64,000 bases of DNA. Origin: Actinomycetota bacterium. Its GTDB lineage: Bacteria; Actinomycetota; Thermoleophilia; Solirubrobacterales; Solirubrobacteraceae. Every line of letters begins with the position of its first letter. Position 1 is the first letter of the stretch. The DNA lies in contig WLNJ01000006.1 of NCBI GenBank assembly GCA_009699865.1, positions 1 to 64,000 of the forward strand, given 5' to 3'. Below the pieces are notes generated by a model. That model had not been told where the DNA came from. It was given only the letters and a program-made list of their open reading frames with translations, and did not search any database. Of the stretch, positions 7,839 to 15,628 are shown in pieces. Made by a program: the position numbers and the translations under genes.

Positions 7839-9989
7839 GTGAAGAACACCTCAAACAGGAAACTAAAAGCCGCCGCAGTGACCCTCGGGACCGTGATGAT
7901 GGTCACCTTGATGCTCGCGGTTCCGGCCGTCGCTGATCGCAACATCAAGATCATCCTCACGGGCACTTCAGGCGAGCAGATCACGCGCTTCGTGACCGTT
8001 AATGACACCGAGCCTATTGACGCTCTCTCACTTGCCACGAAATTCGCGATCACTGACGAGATCGTTTCAATCACCGATGTAACCCCTGCTCCAAAGCCCA
8101 AGCCGAAGCCTAAGCCCAAGCCCAAGCCACACAAGCCCGCGGCCAAGACCCCCAAGCCGAAGCCCAAGCACGCTAAACGGAAAGCACCGGCCGTCACAAT
8201 TGGCCTCCCTGGCCTCACCCCACTCGGAACCCCGGGAGAGTTGATCTCCCAGTTCAGCATCCCGCCCTTCCTCCTTCCGATCTACCAGGCAGCAGGGATC
8301 GAATACGGGATTCCATGGCAGGTCCTCGCTGCGATCAACTCCGTTGAGACCGATTACGGCCGCAACCTCTCGACCTCATCGGCTGGGGCCGTCGGCTGGA
8401 TGCAGTTCATGCCAGCAACATGGAAGACATACGGAGTCGACGCCAGCGGCGACGGTAAAGCCGACCCTTATAACCCTGCGGACGCAATCTTCGCGGCAGC
8501 AAAATACCTAAAGGCGTCTGGCGGCGCATCGGACATCAAGGCCTCAATCTTCGCCTACAACCACGCTGGCTGGTACGTCAATGACGTTATTCACCGCGCA
8601 CGGATGCTCGCCGGACTCCCCGACCAGCTCGTTGGTTCACTGACCGCACTCGCAGAGGCCATGTACCCGGTTGACGGCACTGTCAGCTCAAGGGCAACCA
8701 CCGCAAGCACTGGCCCAGCTACCTCCGTCCACATCACAGGCAACTCTGGCGCAGCCGTCGTGGCAGCCGCCGACGGGAAGATCATCAAGATCGGAACCTC
8801 CGCCAAGGTCGGCCGGTACATCATCTTGCGAGACGCATACGGCAACACATTCACCTACTCCGGGCTAGGAACCATCTCGCGCCGCTACGTAACGCGGAAA
8901 GAGATTGCCGTCACTCCTAGGCAGCTCTCCAAGGAGCTCCGTCTCAGCCTCCACGGTGAGCCAAGTGCGAGCGGAGAAGCAACAGCTGGGACAGCATCCA
9001 TCTTGGGAGCGGCGGATGACCGCAGGCGCCTCTTCGCCAATCCATCCCGTCCAAAGGCCTACAAGGCAGGCGGGGAACAGCAACTCGCTGAGGCAGCCGG
9101 CCCCGCCAACCTTGCCGATTGGTTCACAGTCCCGGTCAACATTCCCCGTCGAGAGGCCGCCATCAGATCCCTGAAGGTTGGGTCAACTGTCATTGGCGGC
9201 ACCATCATCGGTCGCGTCAGCACCCCAGCTGATTCAGACAGTGGCTCAATCAACTTCGGAATCCGCCCCGCAGGCAAGAACGCGCCTGAGATCGACCCAA
9301 CGCCGATCCTCGCCGGCTGGAAGCTTCTGGCCGCGAGCACAAACGGAGGCGCCGGACTCCACTTTGCCGCGCTTCGCTCAGGCTCCCCCACCATCGGACA
9401 GGTACTGCTGATGGGCAAGACTGCCCTCGGGCATAAGATCCTCTCCGATCCGCGCATCACGATCTACGACTGCGGTCGCGCCGACATTGAAGCTGGTGGT
9501 GTTGACCGCCGCGTCCTGGCCACACTTGAGTACCTCGCTGACAATGGGATGAACCCCACTGTTAGCTCACTCCACTGCGGCCATCCTTACCTAGCTAAGT
9601 CTGGACATGTTTCAGAGCACTCCGCTGGGGCGGCTGTTGATGTAGCTGCGATCAACGGGACGCCGATCCTCGGCCATCAAGGCAGCGGCTCGATCACTGA
9701 CCGTGCCGTCCGGCTCCTACTTGCCCTCCAAGGCGCCATGCACCCACACCAGATCATCACGCTGATGCAGTACTCCGGTACTGACAACACGCTTGCCCTC
9801 GCTGACCATGACGACCACATTCACATTGGCTTCCACCCCGATGGCAGCACCGGGTTGCTGACAACCTCTGGCAAGGAGATCAACTCACAGCAGTGGTCAA
9901 CACTGATTGGTCGACTTCGCAGCGTTGCAAACCCAAGCGTGACCAGCGGTACCTCAAGGTTCGCGACGCGGAGCAGCGGCCGCGGCTGA
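7839..9989 (+). CDS. Exported cell-wall protein: SLT transglycosylase, degenerate M23, M15-like domains
   Basis: A 716-aa secreted protein starting at GTG 7839. Residues 1-33 are a signal peptide (cleavage likely after AVPAVA). Residues 83-115 are a Lys-Pro repeat linker that may span the wall. Residues about 136-265 are a lytic transglycosylase domain with the catalytic Glu170 in NSVETDYGRN and AVGWMQFMPATWKTYG. Residues about 277-350 and 445-491 resemble a LytM/M23 beta fold split by an insertion; the zinc ligands are missing (YSGL where YAHL is usual, SINFGI where HLHFEI is usual). Residues 540-665 resemble a M15/VanY-type peptidase: SEHSAGAAVDV and DDHIHIGF supply the metal-ligand pattern. 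The protein probably remodels peptidoglycan; the M23-like part may only bind. Confidence 0.85.
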   Translation: MKNTSNRKLKAAAVTLGTVMMVTLMLAVPAVADRNIKIILTGTSGEQITRFVTVNDTEPIDALSLATKFAITDEIVSITDVTPAPKPKPKPKPKPKPHKPAAKTPKPKPKHAKRKAPAVTIGLPGLTPLGTPGELISQFSIPPFLLPIYQAAGIEYGIPWQVLAAINSVETDYGRNLSTSSAGAVGWMQFMPATWKTYGVDASGDGKADPYNPADAIFAAAKYLKASGGASDIKASIFAYNHAGWYVNDVIHRARMLAGLPDQLVGSLTALAEAMYPVDGTVSSRATTASTGPATSVHITGNSGAAVVAAADGKIIKIGTSAKVGRYIILRDAYGNTFTYSGLGTISRRYVTRKEIAVTPRQLSKELRLSLHGEPSASGEATAGTASILGAADDRRRLFANPSRPKAYKAGGEQQLAEAAGPANLADWFTVPVNIPRREAAIRSLKVGSTVIGGTIIGRVSTPADSDSGSINFGIRPAGKNAPEIDPTPILAGWKLLAASTNGGAGLHFAALRSGSPTIGQVLLMGKTALGHKILSDPRITIYDCGRADIEAGGVDRRVLATLEYLADNGMNPTVSSLHCGHPYLAKSGHVSEHSAGAAVDVAAINGTPILGHQGSGSITDRAVRLLLALQGAMHPHQIITLMQYSGTDNTLALADHDDHIHIGFHPDGSTGLLTTSGKEINSQQWSTLIGRLRSVANPSVTSGTSRFATRSSGRG

Positions 9990-10200
9990 TTCAAGCCCGC
10001 AGCGGAAGTTCGGATTCGTCCAGTTTGACTTCGCAGGTCCGCTTGGACTGCCGGAAGGGCGCTGGGTTGTTCGCGACGCCGACGCATCGATCCCGTCACA
10101 TGTCCTGATTGTTGATCAGCTTGCCGCTCCCGCAAAGCTGAGGCGCAAGAAGGTTGAGCAAGCTCCCGACCCGGCCGAGCTGCAGATCACCCGAGTCACA
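9943..10200 (+). other. In-frame coding-like extension upstream of the gene at 10201, without ATG/GTG/TTG
   Basis: The frame of the following gene is open back to a TGA at 9940-9942. None of its codons up to 10200 is ATG, GTG or TTG, yet from about 10006 the translation looks like real protein (KFGFVQFDFAGPLGLPEGRW, then VVRDADASIPSHVLIVDQL) with the codon bias of the neighbourhood. Either translation begins at an unusual codon, or a frameshift joins this frame to the end of the preceding gene, or a base is wrong in the sequence. Confidence 0.5.
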
Positions 10201-10782
10201 GTGATCGACACAGTGTCTGAGCTCTCTGACACACCCCCAACTGCTGTGGCGGGCGCCACCGCAGTTGTTCAGCGCGCCCTGACTCTCGCAGCACTTGCAT
10301 CCCCGTTGGCTCCAGGCGCGATTGAGCTGCCATCCCCCGTTGGGATCCGCACCGGCTTTGGATCTGGGGTTGAGGTCGCCGACAGCGGCTGGTCAGAGGT
10401 CCTTGAGGTGCCATTGAGCGCCCCTAGTCGCCGTAGACGCCGCGCCGCGCAACCCAATGAGGAGAGCTTCTCAGCCTTACTGGGCGGCCGCATAGCCATT
10501 CCCATCTCGTCCCTGATCACGCTTCGGGCAAGACGGGATCTCGACTCGGGGCGCATCCGAGAGGCTGCAATTCAACTTGAGGCGGCTATCAATACGGCGC
10601 GGACGGAACTGGTCGGGTCAATCCCACCGGAATCTCTTGAGTCTTTGGTCGCTCACGCTGTTGCTGTGGCCGCGGCAGCTGAGGCCGCCCGCGCAGGCGA
10701 TCTGGACCCAGAGGGCGAGGAAGTAGTTGCGACGGCCCTTGCGCGCTTAGAGACCGCTCAGCGGCAAGCGCTACGGGCCTGA
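10201..10782 (+). CDS. Uncharacterised protein, true N terminus probably further upstream
   Basis: I do not recognise a named family. The first ordinary start codon in frame is GTG at 10201, giving 193 aa, but coding-like sequence extends upstream to about 10000 (see the separate entry). No signal peptide is visible in the GTG-started form. The middle has a basic patch (SAPSRRRRRAAQP, about residues 72-84), and the C-terminal third is Ala/Glu-rich and helical (EAAIQLEAAINTARTELVG and VAAAAEAARAGDLDPEGEE). The end overlaps the convergent sirtuin gene by 12 nt. It follows the cell-wall protein on the same strand and may be co-transcribed with it. Confidence 0.55.
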   Translation: MIDTVSELSDTPPTAVAGATAVVQRALTLAALASPLAPGAIELPSPVGIRTGFGSGVEVADSGWSEVLEVPLSAPSRRRRRAAQPNEESFSALLGGRIAIPISSLITLRARRDLDSGRIREAAIQLEAAINTARTELVGSIPPESLESLVAHAVAVAAAAEAARAGDLDPEGEEVVATALARLETAQRQALRA

Positions 10783-11544
10783 GACGGGCGCAAGTCGGTC
10801 AACTTCCGCGAGCAGCCCTTCCAGCTCGCGAACCACATCCCCGCTCGACCGAAAGTCAGCATCCTCGTCGAGGGGAGTTTCACCTTGGGTGAGGATCGCG
10901 ATGCGCCCCCGTGTTGCCCTAGTCAGCTTCGGCAGACCGGCGGCAGGCTGCACCTCGAGCGAACTACCAATGCAGATGATCAGGTCCGCGCCAACAGCCA
11001 AGCCCGAGGCTTTAAGCATTGGCTCCTCAGGGAGCATCTCGCCGAATAGAACCACGCCCGGGCGAATCATCGAGCCGCAGAAGCAGCGAGGCACTCCGTC
11101 AACAGACATCGCTGCGAGCTGCCGCACTTCACCCAGACTGCTTGGCGCGCGACATTCCACGCAGTAAGAGGTCTCAATGGACCCGTGTAGTTCGATCAGT
11201 TCTTGTGTGCCCGCTGCTGCGTGGAGGCGGTCAACGTTCTGCGTGATCACTCCCTCCACATGCCCACGCGCTTCAAGCTCCACGAGGATCTGGTGTGCCC
11301 GATTGGGGCGGATTCCTTCAAGGCTCGCAAATCGCTCAGCGTAGAAACTCCAAAATGTCTCTGGCTGGTTCTGGAGCACATCAACATGAGCAACGGCCAT
11401 CGGGTCCACATTGGCCCACATCCCTGTCCCAGGTGTTCGGAAGTCCGGGATGCCCGATGGAGTCGAGATCCCGGCTCCGGTAAGGACGGCAACGGAGTCA
11501 GCGTCGACAATCCATTCGGCAAGCTCGGCCAGCGAGCTTGTCAC
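10771..11544 (-). CDS. NAD-dependent protein deacylase, Sir2 family
   Basis: Sirtuins remove acyl groups from lysine with NAD. All core motifs are visible: GAGIS-TPSGIPDFR (about residues 22-36), TQNVDRLH (about 100-107), the catalytic His in ELHGSIE, a zinc site made of two Cys pairs (CVEC and CFCG), GVVLFGEMLP, and GSSLEVQPAAGLP for NAD. The 257-aa length is normal. Residues after PDFR (TPGTGMW) do not clearly mark it as a SirT5-type desuccinylase. It starts with GTG at 11544, overlapping the stop of the PadR gene as GTGA, so the two are probably one transcript. Confidence 0.93.
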   Translation of the reverse strand: MTSSLAELAEWIVDADSVAVLTGAGISTPSGIPDFRTPGTGMWANVDPMAVAHVDVLQNQPETFWSFYAERFASLEGIRPNRAHQILVELEARGHVEGVITQNVDRLHAAAGTQELIELHGSIETSYCVECRAPSSLGEVRQLAAMSVDGVPRCFCGSMIRPGVVLFGEMLPEEPMLKASGLAVGADLIICIGSSLEVQPAAGLPKLTRATRGRIAILTQGETPLDEDADFRSSGDVVRELEGLLAEVDRLAPVSGP

Positions 11545-12005
11545 TGTCCGAGCACTTCCTTGCGGATCCGCTCGATCGCAACAGCTAATGAATCAAGTCT
11601 TGGGCTGAGCTCGGCCGCAAGGCGATCGCGCTCAATGCGACCTGTGTCAGTGATCGCATAGAACCGCCGTGAGCGCCGCTCCGGATGCTCCCACGACCCT
11701 TCCAGCAGTCCCCCGGCCTCAAGGCTGCGGAGCAGTGGGTACATCGTGTTGGGATTTGCGGCTACTACGCCGCCCGTTAGCTCACCCACGCGGTCAATCA
11801 GTTGGTTGCCATATGACGGACCGGCGGACACCTCGTGCAGGACGAGTAGAGAGAGCAGACCGGCGCGCCGAAGCTCACCCACCAACGGGTCCGAGCCTCC
11901 AGGCCCAGCCTTGGTCCCCTTGCCTCCGGCTCCGGTGTCGTCCACAGGAGTGGAGCCGACAGCGTCGGCTGCCGCGCGGCGGGCATCTGCTGGGCGTTGA
12001 GGCAC
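11541..12005 (-). CDS. PadR family transcriptional regulator
   Basis: A 154-aa protein with a winged helix-turn-helix of PadR type from about residue 45: LLSLLVLHEVSAGPSYGNQLIDRV, then the recognition and wing part NPNTMYPLLRSLEAGGLLEGSWE and RRFYAITDTGRIERDRL. A C-terminal helix (ELSPRLDSLAVAIERIRKEVL) should give dimerisation. The first 40 residues are Gly/Ala-rich and not typical, so the true start may be downstream of GTG 12005. PadR regulators often repress adjacent genes; here the coupled gene is the sirtuin. The ligand cannot be inferred. Confidence 0.88.
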   Translation of the reverse strand: MPQRPADARRAAADAVGSTPVDDTGAGGKGTKAGPGGSDPLVGELRRAGLLSLLVLHEVSAGPSYGNQLIDRVGELTGGVVAANPNTMYPLLRSLEAGGLLEGSWEHPERRSRRFYAITDTGRIERDRLAAELSPRLDSLAVAIERIRKEVLGQ

Positions 12006-12037
12006 GTGAAGATCATCGCACTCAGCCTGAACGCACG

Positions 12038-12065
12038 ACGGCCCCGGGTTCTCACCCGGGGCCGT
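12038..12065 (-). terminator. Strong GC-rich hairpin between acyl-CoA dehydrogenase and padR-like gene
   Basis: A perfect 12-bp stem (ACGGCCCCGGGT and ACCCGGGGCCGT) with a TCTC loop lies 29 nt beyond the stop of the acyl-CoA dehydrogenase. No U tract follows, as in many actinobacterial terminators. It separates the dehydrogenase from the PadR-sirtuin pair. Confidence 0.65.
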
Positions 12066-12094
12066 GAGCCCTACTGAATGTCTTGCTCGAGCCG

Positions 12095-13267
12095 CTAGGC
12101 CGTTGCAGGTGCTGCTTCCTCGGCACGCCGTGGGAGAAGAGTCTCCTTGGCGATAACGAGGCGCTGAATCTGGGATGTGCCTTCGTAGAGCTGCATGATC
12201 TTGGCGTCACGCATGATCTTCTCTACCGGGTACTCCTTGATGAAGCCGTAACCGCCGTAGACCTGAACCGCGTCCGTGGCGACTTCCATTGCCGTATCAG
12301 CGGCGAAGCGCTTGGCATGGGATGACTCGATCGTGTTGCGTGCTCCCTGGTCGAGGAGGACTGCTGACTGCCAAGTGCCCAAGCGCGCAAGGTGAACCTT
12401 GGTTGCCATGTCGGCGATCATGAACTGGATTGCCTGATGGGCTGCAATCGGCACGCCGAACTGGACGCGCTCCTTGGAGTACTCAATGGCGTGCTCCATT
12501 GCTGAACGTGCGATGCCAACGGCCATGGCTGCAACGCCTGGACGGGTGCGATCGAGCGTCATCATTGCCAGCTTGAAGCCGCCGTTCTCCTCACCGAGAA
12601 GATTCTCGGCTGGGATCTCAACCTCATTGAAGGAGACGGTTGCGGTGTTTGATGCCCGCTGACCCATCTTGTCTTCCTTCTTGTCAACAACCACACCTGC
12701 GTCGCGAGGGACAACGAATGCTGAAATGCCACGGTGGCCAGCGTCCTTGTCGGTCTTGGCGTAGACGGTGTACCAATCTGCGTACTCACCGTTGGTGATG
12801 AAGCACTTCTGACCGTTGATGACGTACTTGTCACCCTTCTTGGTGGCAGTAGTGCGCATGCTTGCCACGTCGGAGCCGGCTCCTGGCTCTGTCAGGCAGA
12901 ACGATGCAAGGAGTCCACCCTCACCGAGGCGGGTCAGGTACTCCTTCTTGGTTGCTTCGCTGCCGCCGAGCATTACCGGCGCTGCAGCAAGGCCGTTGCA
13001 GGAGAGTGATGTGCCGATGCCTGAGCAGCCCCAGCCCATCTCTTCCTCAATCAAAGTTCCTTCGAAGTAGGAAGCGCCTGGGCCGCCGTACTCCTCTGGG
13101 AGGTGGCTGTTCATCAGGCCAACTTCCCAAGCCTTCTTCAAGACTTCCTTGGGCCAGCTGCCGTCCTTGTCGTGAAGGTGTGCGACTGGGCGCATTTCCT
13201 TCTCGGCAAAATCATGAGCCATCTCGCGCAGTGCACGCTGCTCATCTGTAAGTGTGAAATCGACCAT
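12095..13267 (-). CDS. Acyl-CoA dehydrogenase
   Basis: Flavoenzyme introducing the alpha-beta double bond in acyl-CoA (beta-oxidation or branched-chain amino acid breakdown). The 390-aa protein shows the complete fold: N-terminal helical domain, CLTEPGAGSDVASM (FAD/substrate contact, about residues 129-142), GQKCFITNGEYADWY, the C-terminal helical domain with QVYGGYGFIKEYPVEKIMRDAK, and the catalytic base in YEGTSQIQRLVIAKE (Glu at about 365). The Glu in this helix is the position used by short- and medium-chain enzymes rather than by isovaleryl- or long-chain ones. It is transcribed alone, with a palindromic operator 55-70 bp upstream and a hairpin downstream. Confidence 0.95.
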   Translation of the reverse strand: MVDFTLTDEQRALREMAHDFAEKEMRPVAHLHDKDGSWPKEVLKKAWEVGLMNSHLPEEYGGPGASYFEGTLIEEEMGWGCSGIGTSLSCNGLAAAPVMLGGSEATKKEYLTRLGEGGLLASFCLTEPGAGSDVASMRTTATKKGDKYVINGQKCFITNGEYADWYTVYAKTDKDAGHRGISAFVVPRDAGVVVDKKEDKMGQRASNTATVSFNEVEIPAENLLGEENGGFKLAMMTLDRTRPGVAAMAVGIARSAMEHAIEYSKERVQFGVPIAAHQAIQFMIADMATKVHLARLGTWQSAVLLDQGARNTIESSHAKRFAADTAMEVATDAVQVYGGYGFIKEYPVEKIMRDAKIMQLYEGTSQIQRLVIAKETLLPRRAEEAAPATA

Positions 13268-13321
13268 TTTCCGTCTACCTCCGGGGTTGGGGCGACGGGA
13301 CCGGCCCGGGCGCCAAGAATA

Positions 13322-13337
13322 TTGACTCGTGAGTCAA
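13322..13337. promoter_or_regulatory. 16-bp palindromic operator upstream of the acyl-CoA dehydrogenase
   Basis: TTGACTC-GT-GAGTCAA: two perfect 7-bp arms with a 2-bp centre, 55 bp before the start codon at 13267. This symmetry and length are typical of TetR-family sites that control fatty-acid degradation genes in actinobacteria. A TetR gene of this kind occurs at 62287-62898, but nothing in the sequence ties it to this site. I found no second copy in other intergenic regions of the window. Confidence 0.6.
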
Positions 13338-13425
13338 CGAACTGAGCCCAAAGGTTAGCGGCTCAGGGCGGACGGCTCAATCCCCAACCAGCGCTCGGGC
13401 GCCAACCGTCACCAACCTACTTGCG

Positions 13426-14568
13426 TCAGGCGAACCAGAAGGTGACGCCGAACACGACGTAAAGCATCAACAGCTGCATCCCCTCAAACCAGGTTGAGCG
13501 GCCTCGGGCGGTCACGAATCCGGTCACGATCGCACCAAGCAGCAGGGCCGTGAGTTCATAGCCGTTGAAGACGAGGGCCATCGGGTGCGGCCCGATGACA
13601 ACTGACGCCAAGGCCACCACTGGGGCTACAAAGAGAGCGATCTGAGCAGCTGAGCCAACGGAGATGTTGATCGCAAGGCTCATCTTGTCCTTCGACGCGA
13701 CGGCGACAGCAACCCAGTGCTCAGCAGCATTACCGACGATCGCCACAACGACCACGCCGATGAAGAACTCGGATGCTCCAAGCGCGCGGGCAGCATCATC
13801 GACCGACCCGACGAGGATCTCGCTCATCCAAGCCACGAGTACTCCCGAAGCGGCCAGTAGCAGGATGGACTTCCCTAGCTTCCAGGTTCCGGTGACCTTT
13901 CCCTGCGCTGGGTTGAAGATGTCTTTGTGCGTTACCAGCGAGAAGACGAGGCCGGCAACGTAGGTGAGGATCAGCACGACGGCAATGACGATGCTGAGCT
14001 GTTCGACCTTCCCGCTGCCAAAGTTGACATCAGACTGCCCAACGATCGGCAACGGCTGTCCGTTCGGATGAACAAGCTCCCAAAGAGCAGGCATCGTCAG
14101 GGCCACAACGGCCAGCAGGAGCATTCCCGACTGGGCGCTAGCGCCTGTTCGGTTGAAGGTCTGCTCTCCGGCCCTGTTCTGCTTACGCAGCCCACCGGCA
14201 AGCATTGACGCACCGAGCACCAGAAGTACGTTTCCGAGCACCGAGCCAACCAGTGATGCCTTGACGAGCTCGTGGAGTCCACTATCGAGCGCAACCAGAG
14301 CAATGATCAGCTCTGGGCCGTTTCCAAAGGTCACATTCATCAGCCCACCAACACCTGGGCCTGAACGAGCGGCAAGGTGTTCCGTCGCACGGCCCATCAC
14401 GGCCGAACACGGAATGAGCGCCAGCGCCGCCGCCAGGAAGATCAGCAGCTGTGATCCGTTGATCTGATTCAAGACAACCGCTGTTGGTATCAGCAACACC
14501 AAGGGGACCAGCAGCTTCGGAAGCAGTCCCCCGGGCAGAACTTCGGTTGCGTCGTCATCCAGATTCAT
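13426..14568 (-). CDS. Calcium/proton antiporter of the CaCA (CAX) family
   Basis: A 380-aa membrane protein with about eleven hydrophobic helices in two related halves. Each half carries the alpha-repeat motif of cation exchangers: GVGGLMNVTFGNGPELIIAL (about residues 72-91) and FFIGVVVVAIVGNAAEHWVA (about 257-276); the Glu in each GN-x-x-E is the ion-coordinating residue. These features match the H+/Ca2+ antiporters that expel calcium using the proton gradient. The Met at 14568 overlaps the stop of the upstream anchored exported protein as ATGA, so the two are made together. Confidence 0.9.
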   Translation of the reverse strand: MNLDDDATEVLPGGLLPKLLVPLVLLIPTAVVLNQINGSQLLIFLAAALALIPCSAVMGRATEHLAARSGPGVGGLMNVTFGNGPELIIALVALDSGLHELVKASLVGSVLGNVLLVLGASMLAGGLRKQNRAGEQTFNRTGASAQSGMLLLAVVALTMPALWELVHPNGQPLPIVGQSDVNFGSGKVEQLSIVIAVVLILTYVAGLVFSLVTHKDIFNPAQGKVTGTWKLGKSILLLAASGVLVAWMSEILVGSVDDAARALGASEFFIGVVVVAIVGNAAEHWVAVAVASKDKMSLAINISVGSAAQIALFVAPVVALASVVIGPHPMALVFNGYELTALLLGAIVTGFVTARGRSTWFEGMQLLMLYVVFGVTFWFA

Positions 14569-15590
14569 TTAGTTAGCTCCTTGGAACACTTCTTGGCCTC
14601 ATCAAGATTCTTAGCTGCTGCAACACACGCCTCAAAGCGCTTAGCGGCATTCCCAACCCCTTTCGCCCCCTTGGTGACTACTCCTGTCACCGCCCCAATC
14701 AAAGCCGACAGTTCGTCAAAAGGCCTAGCTGTCTTTGGGGTCTCGATCGTCTGTGGCTGATTCAGCTCTGTGATGGTCGCCATGAAGCTAAGGGTGGTCG
14801 GGCGCTGCCCGTCCACGGCTGCAACCTCGACCGTCACCTCGATCTTGCGGAGGGCGTGATCCGCCTTGCCTGACCAGACGTTGATCTCCGCCTTCTTAAC
14901 CGCGTCGGTGATCTTCTTCTGCACCTCAGCGGTGATCGTCGGAACGTCGACTAGGCCACCACCGACGGCGCCTGCGGCACCGAGCAGCGAACCGAAGTCA
15001 CCAACCAGCTTGCCACCATCGACACCGGCGCGGACATGCACTGTCTGCGTCCCACCAATGTCTTCGTAGCCAATGGTCTCAGGATTCTTGAGCCAATCCT
15101 GAGGCCGAAAGCCCACACGGTCTAGCAGCGACGAGGATGCCTTTGAGCCATCCCCTAGGTAGGACTTGCTGAAGGACGACCAGATCGTGTCGGGAAGCTT
15201 GTAGTTGAGACCAGCCAGGCCAAGCCAACCAGCCTTCCCATCGCTGGTGAACTCAATCTTCACGCTCCGCGACCCAAGCCCAAGGCCCGTAGCCATCTTG
15301 AAAGTAGGCACCGTCCCCTTCCCATTGCTGGAGAACGGTCCTTGCAGGGTGATCGCCAGCTTCCCGCTGTCGCCTGTGAGGCCTGCCCCGTCAAGGTTGA
15401 TGGCGGCGTCCAGAACGCCAGAGGAATACTTGTGCGGCTCGTCAAATGTCTGGCGTAGGACGGTCGTTGGGTCCTCCGACGGCTTGTCAGAAGCGAAGAC
15501 AACCCATGCCGTGGCGCCAAGAATTACGCCTGTTAAAGCAAGCAGAGTCAGCCAACGGCCAATGGTCTTCTTCTGAGGGGGCTCCTGCAC
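14565..15590 (-). CDS. Membrane-anchored exported protein of unknown function
   Basis: A 341-aa protein with a short cytoplasmic start and one TM helix at about residues 13-33 (LTLLALTGVILGATAWVVFAS), followed by a large extracytoplasmic part. The pattern of alternating strands (VKIEFTSDGKAGWLGLAGLNY, then TQTVHVRAGVDGGKLVGDF) is reminiscent of LppX/LprG-type lipid-binding folds, but there is no lipobox and I cannot claim homology. Two Cys near the end (CVAAAKNLDEAKKC) could form a disulfide. It shares a transcript with the CAX antiporter, so a role at the same membrane is plausible but unproven. Confidence 0.7.
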   Translation of the reverse strand: MQEPPQKKTIGRWLTLLALTGVILGATAWVVFASDKPSEDPTTVLRQTFDEPHKYSSGVLDAAINLDGAGLTGDSGKLAITLQGPFSSNGKGTVPTFKMATGLGLGSRSVKIEFTSDGKAGWLGLAGLNYKLPDTIWSSFSKSYLGDGSKASSSLLDRVGFRPQDWLKNPETIGYEDIGGTQTVHVRAGVDGGKLVGDFGSLLGAAGAVGGGLVDVPTITAEVQKKITDAVKKAEINVWSGKADHALRKIEVTVEVAAVDGQRPTTLSFMATITELNQPQTIETPKTARPFDELSALIGAVTGVVTKGAKGVGNAAKRFEACVAAAKNLDEAKKCSKELTK

Positions 15591-15628
15591 CTGGCTCGAG
15601 GCTAGCAGCGACCCCCTAAGATTGAGCC

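Noticed and set aside
8088-8183. Tandem nucleotide repeat that might be a CRISPR or minisatellite
   Set aside because: It is inside a gene and encodes a Lys-Pro linker; the units are 6 bp codon repeats without spacers.
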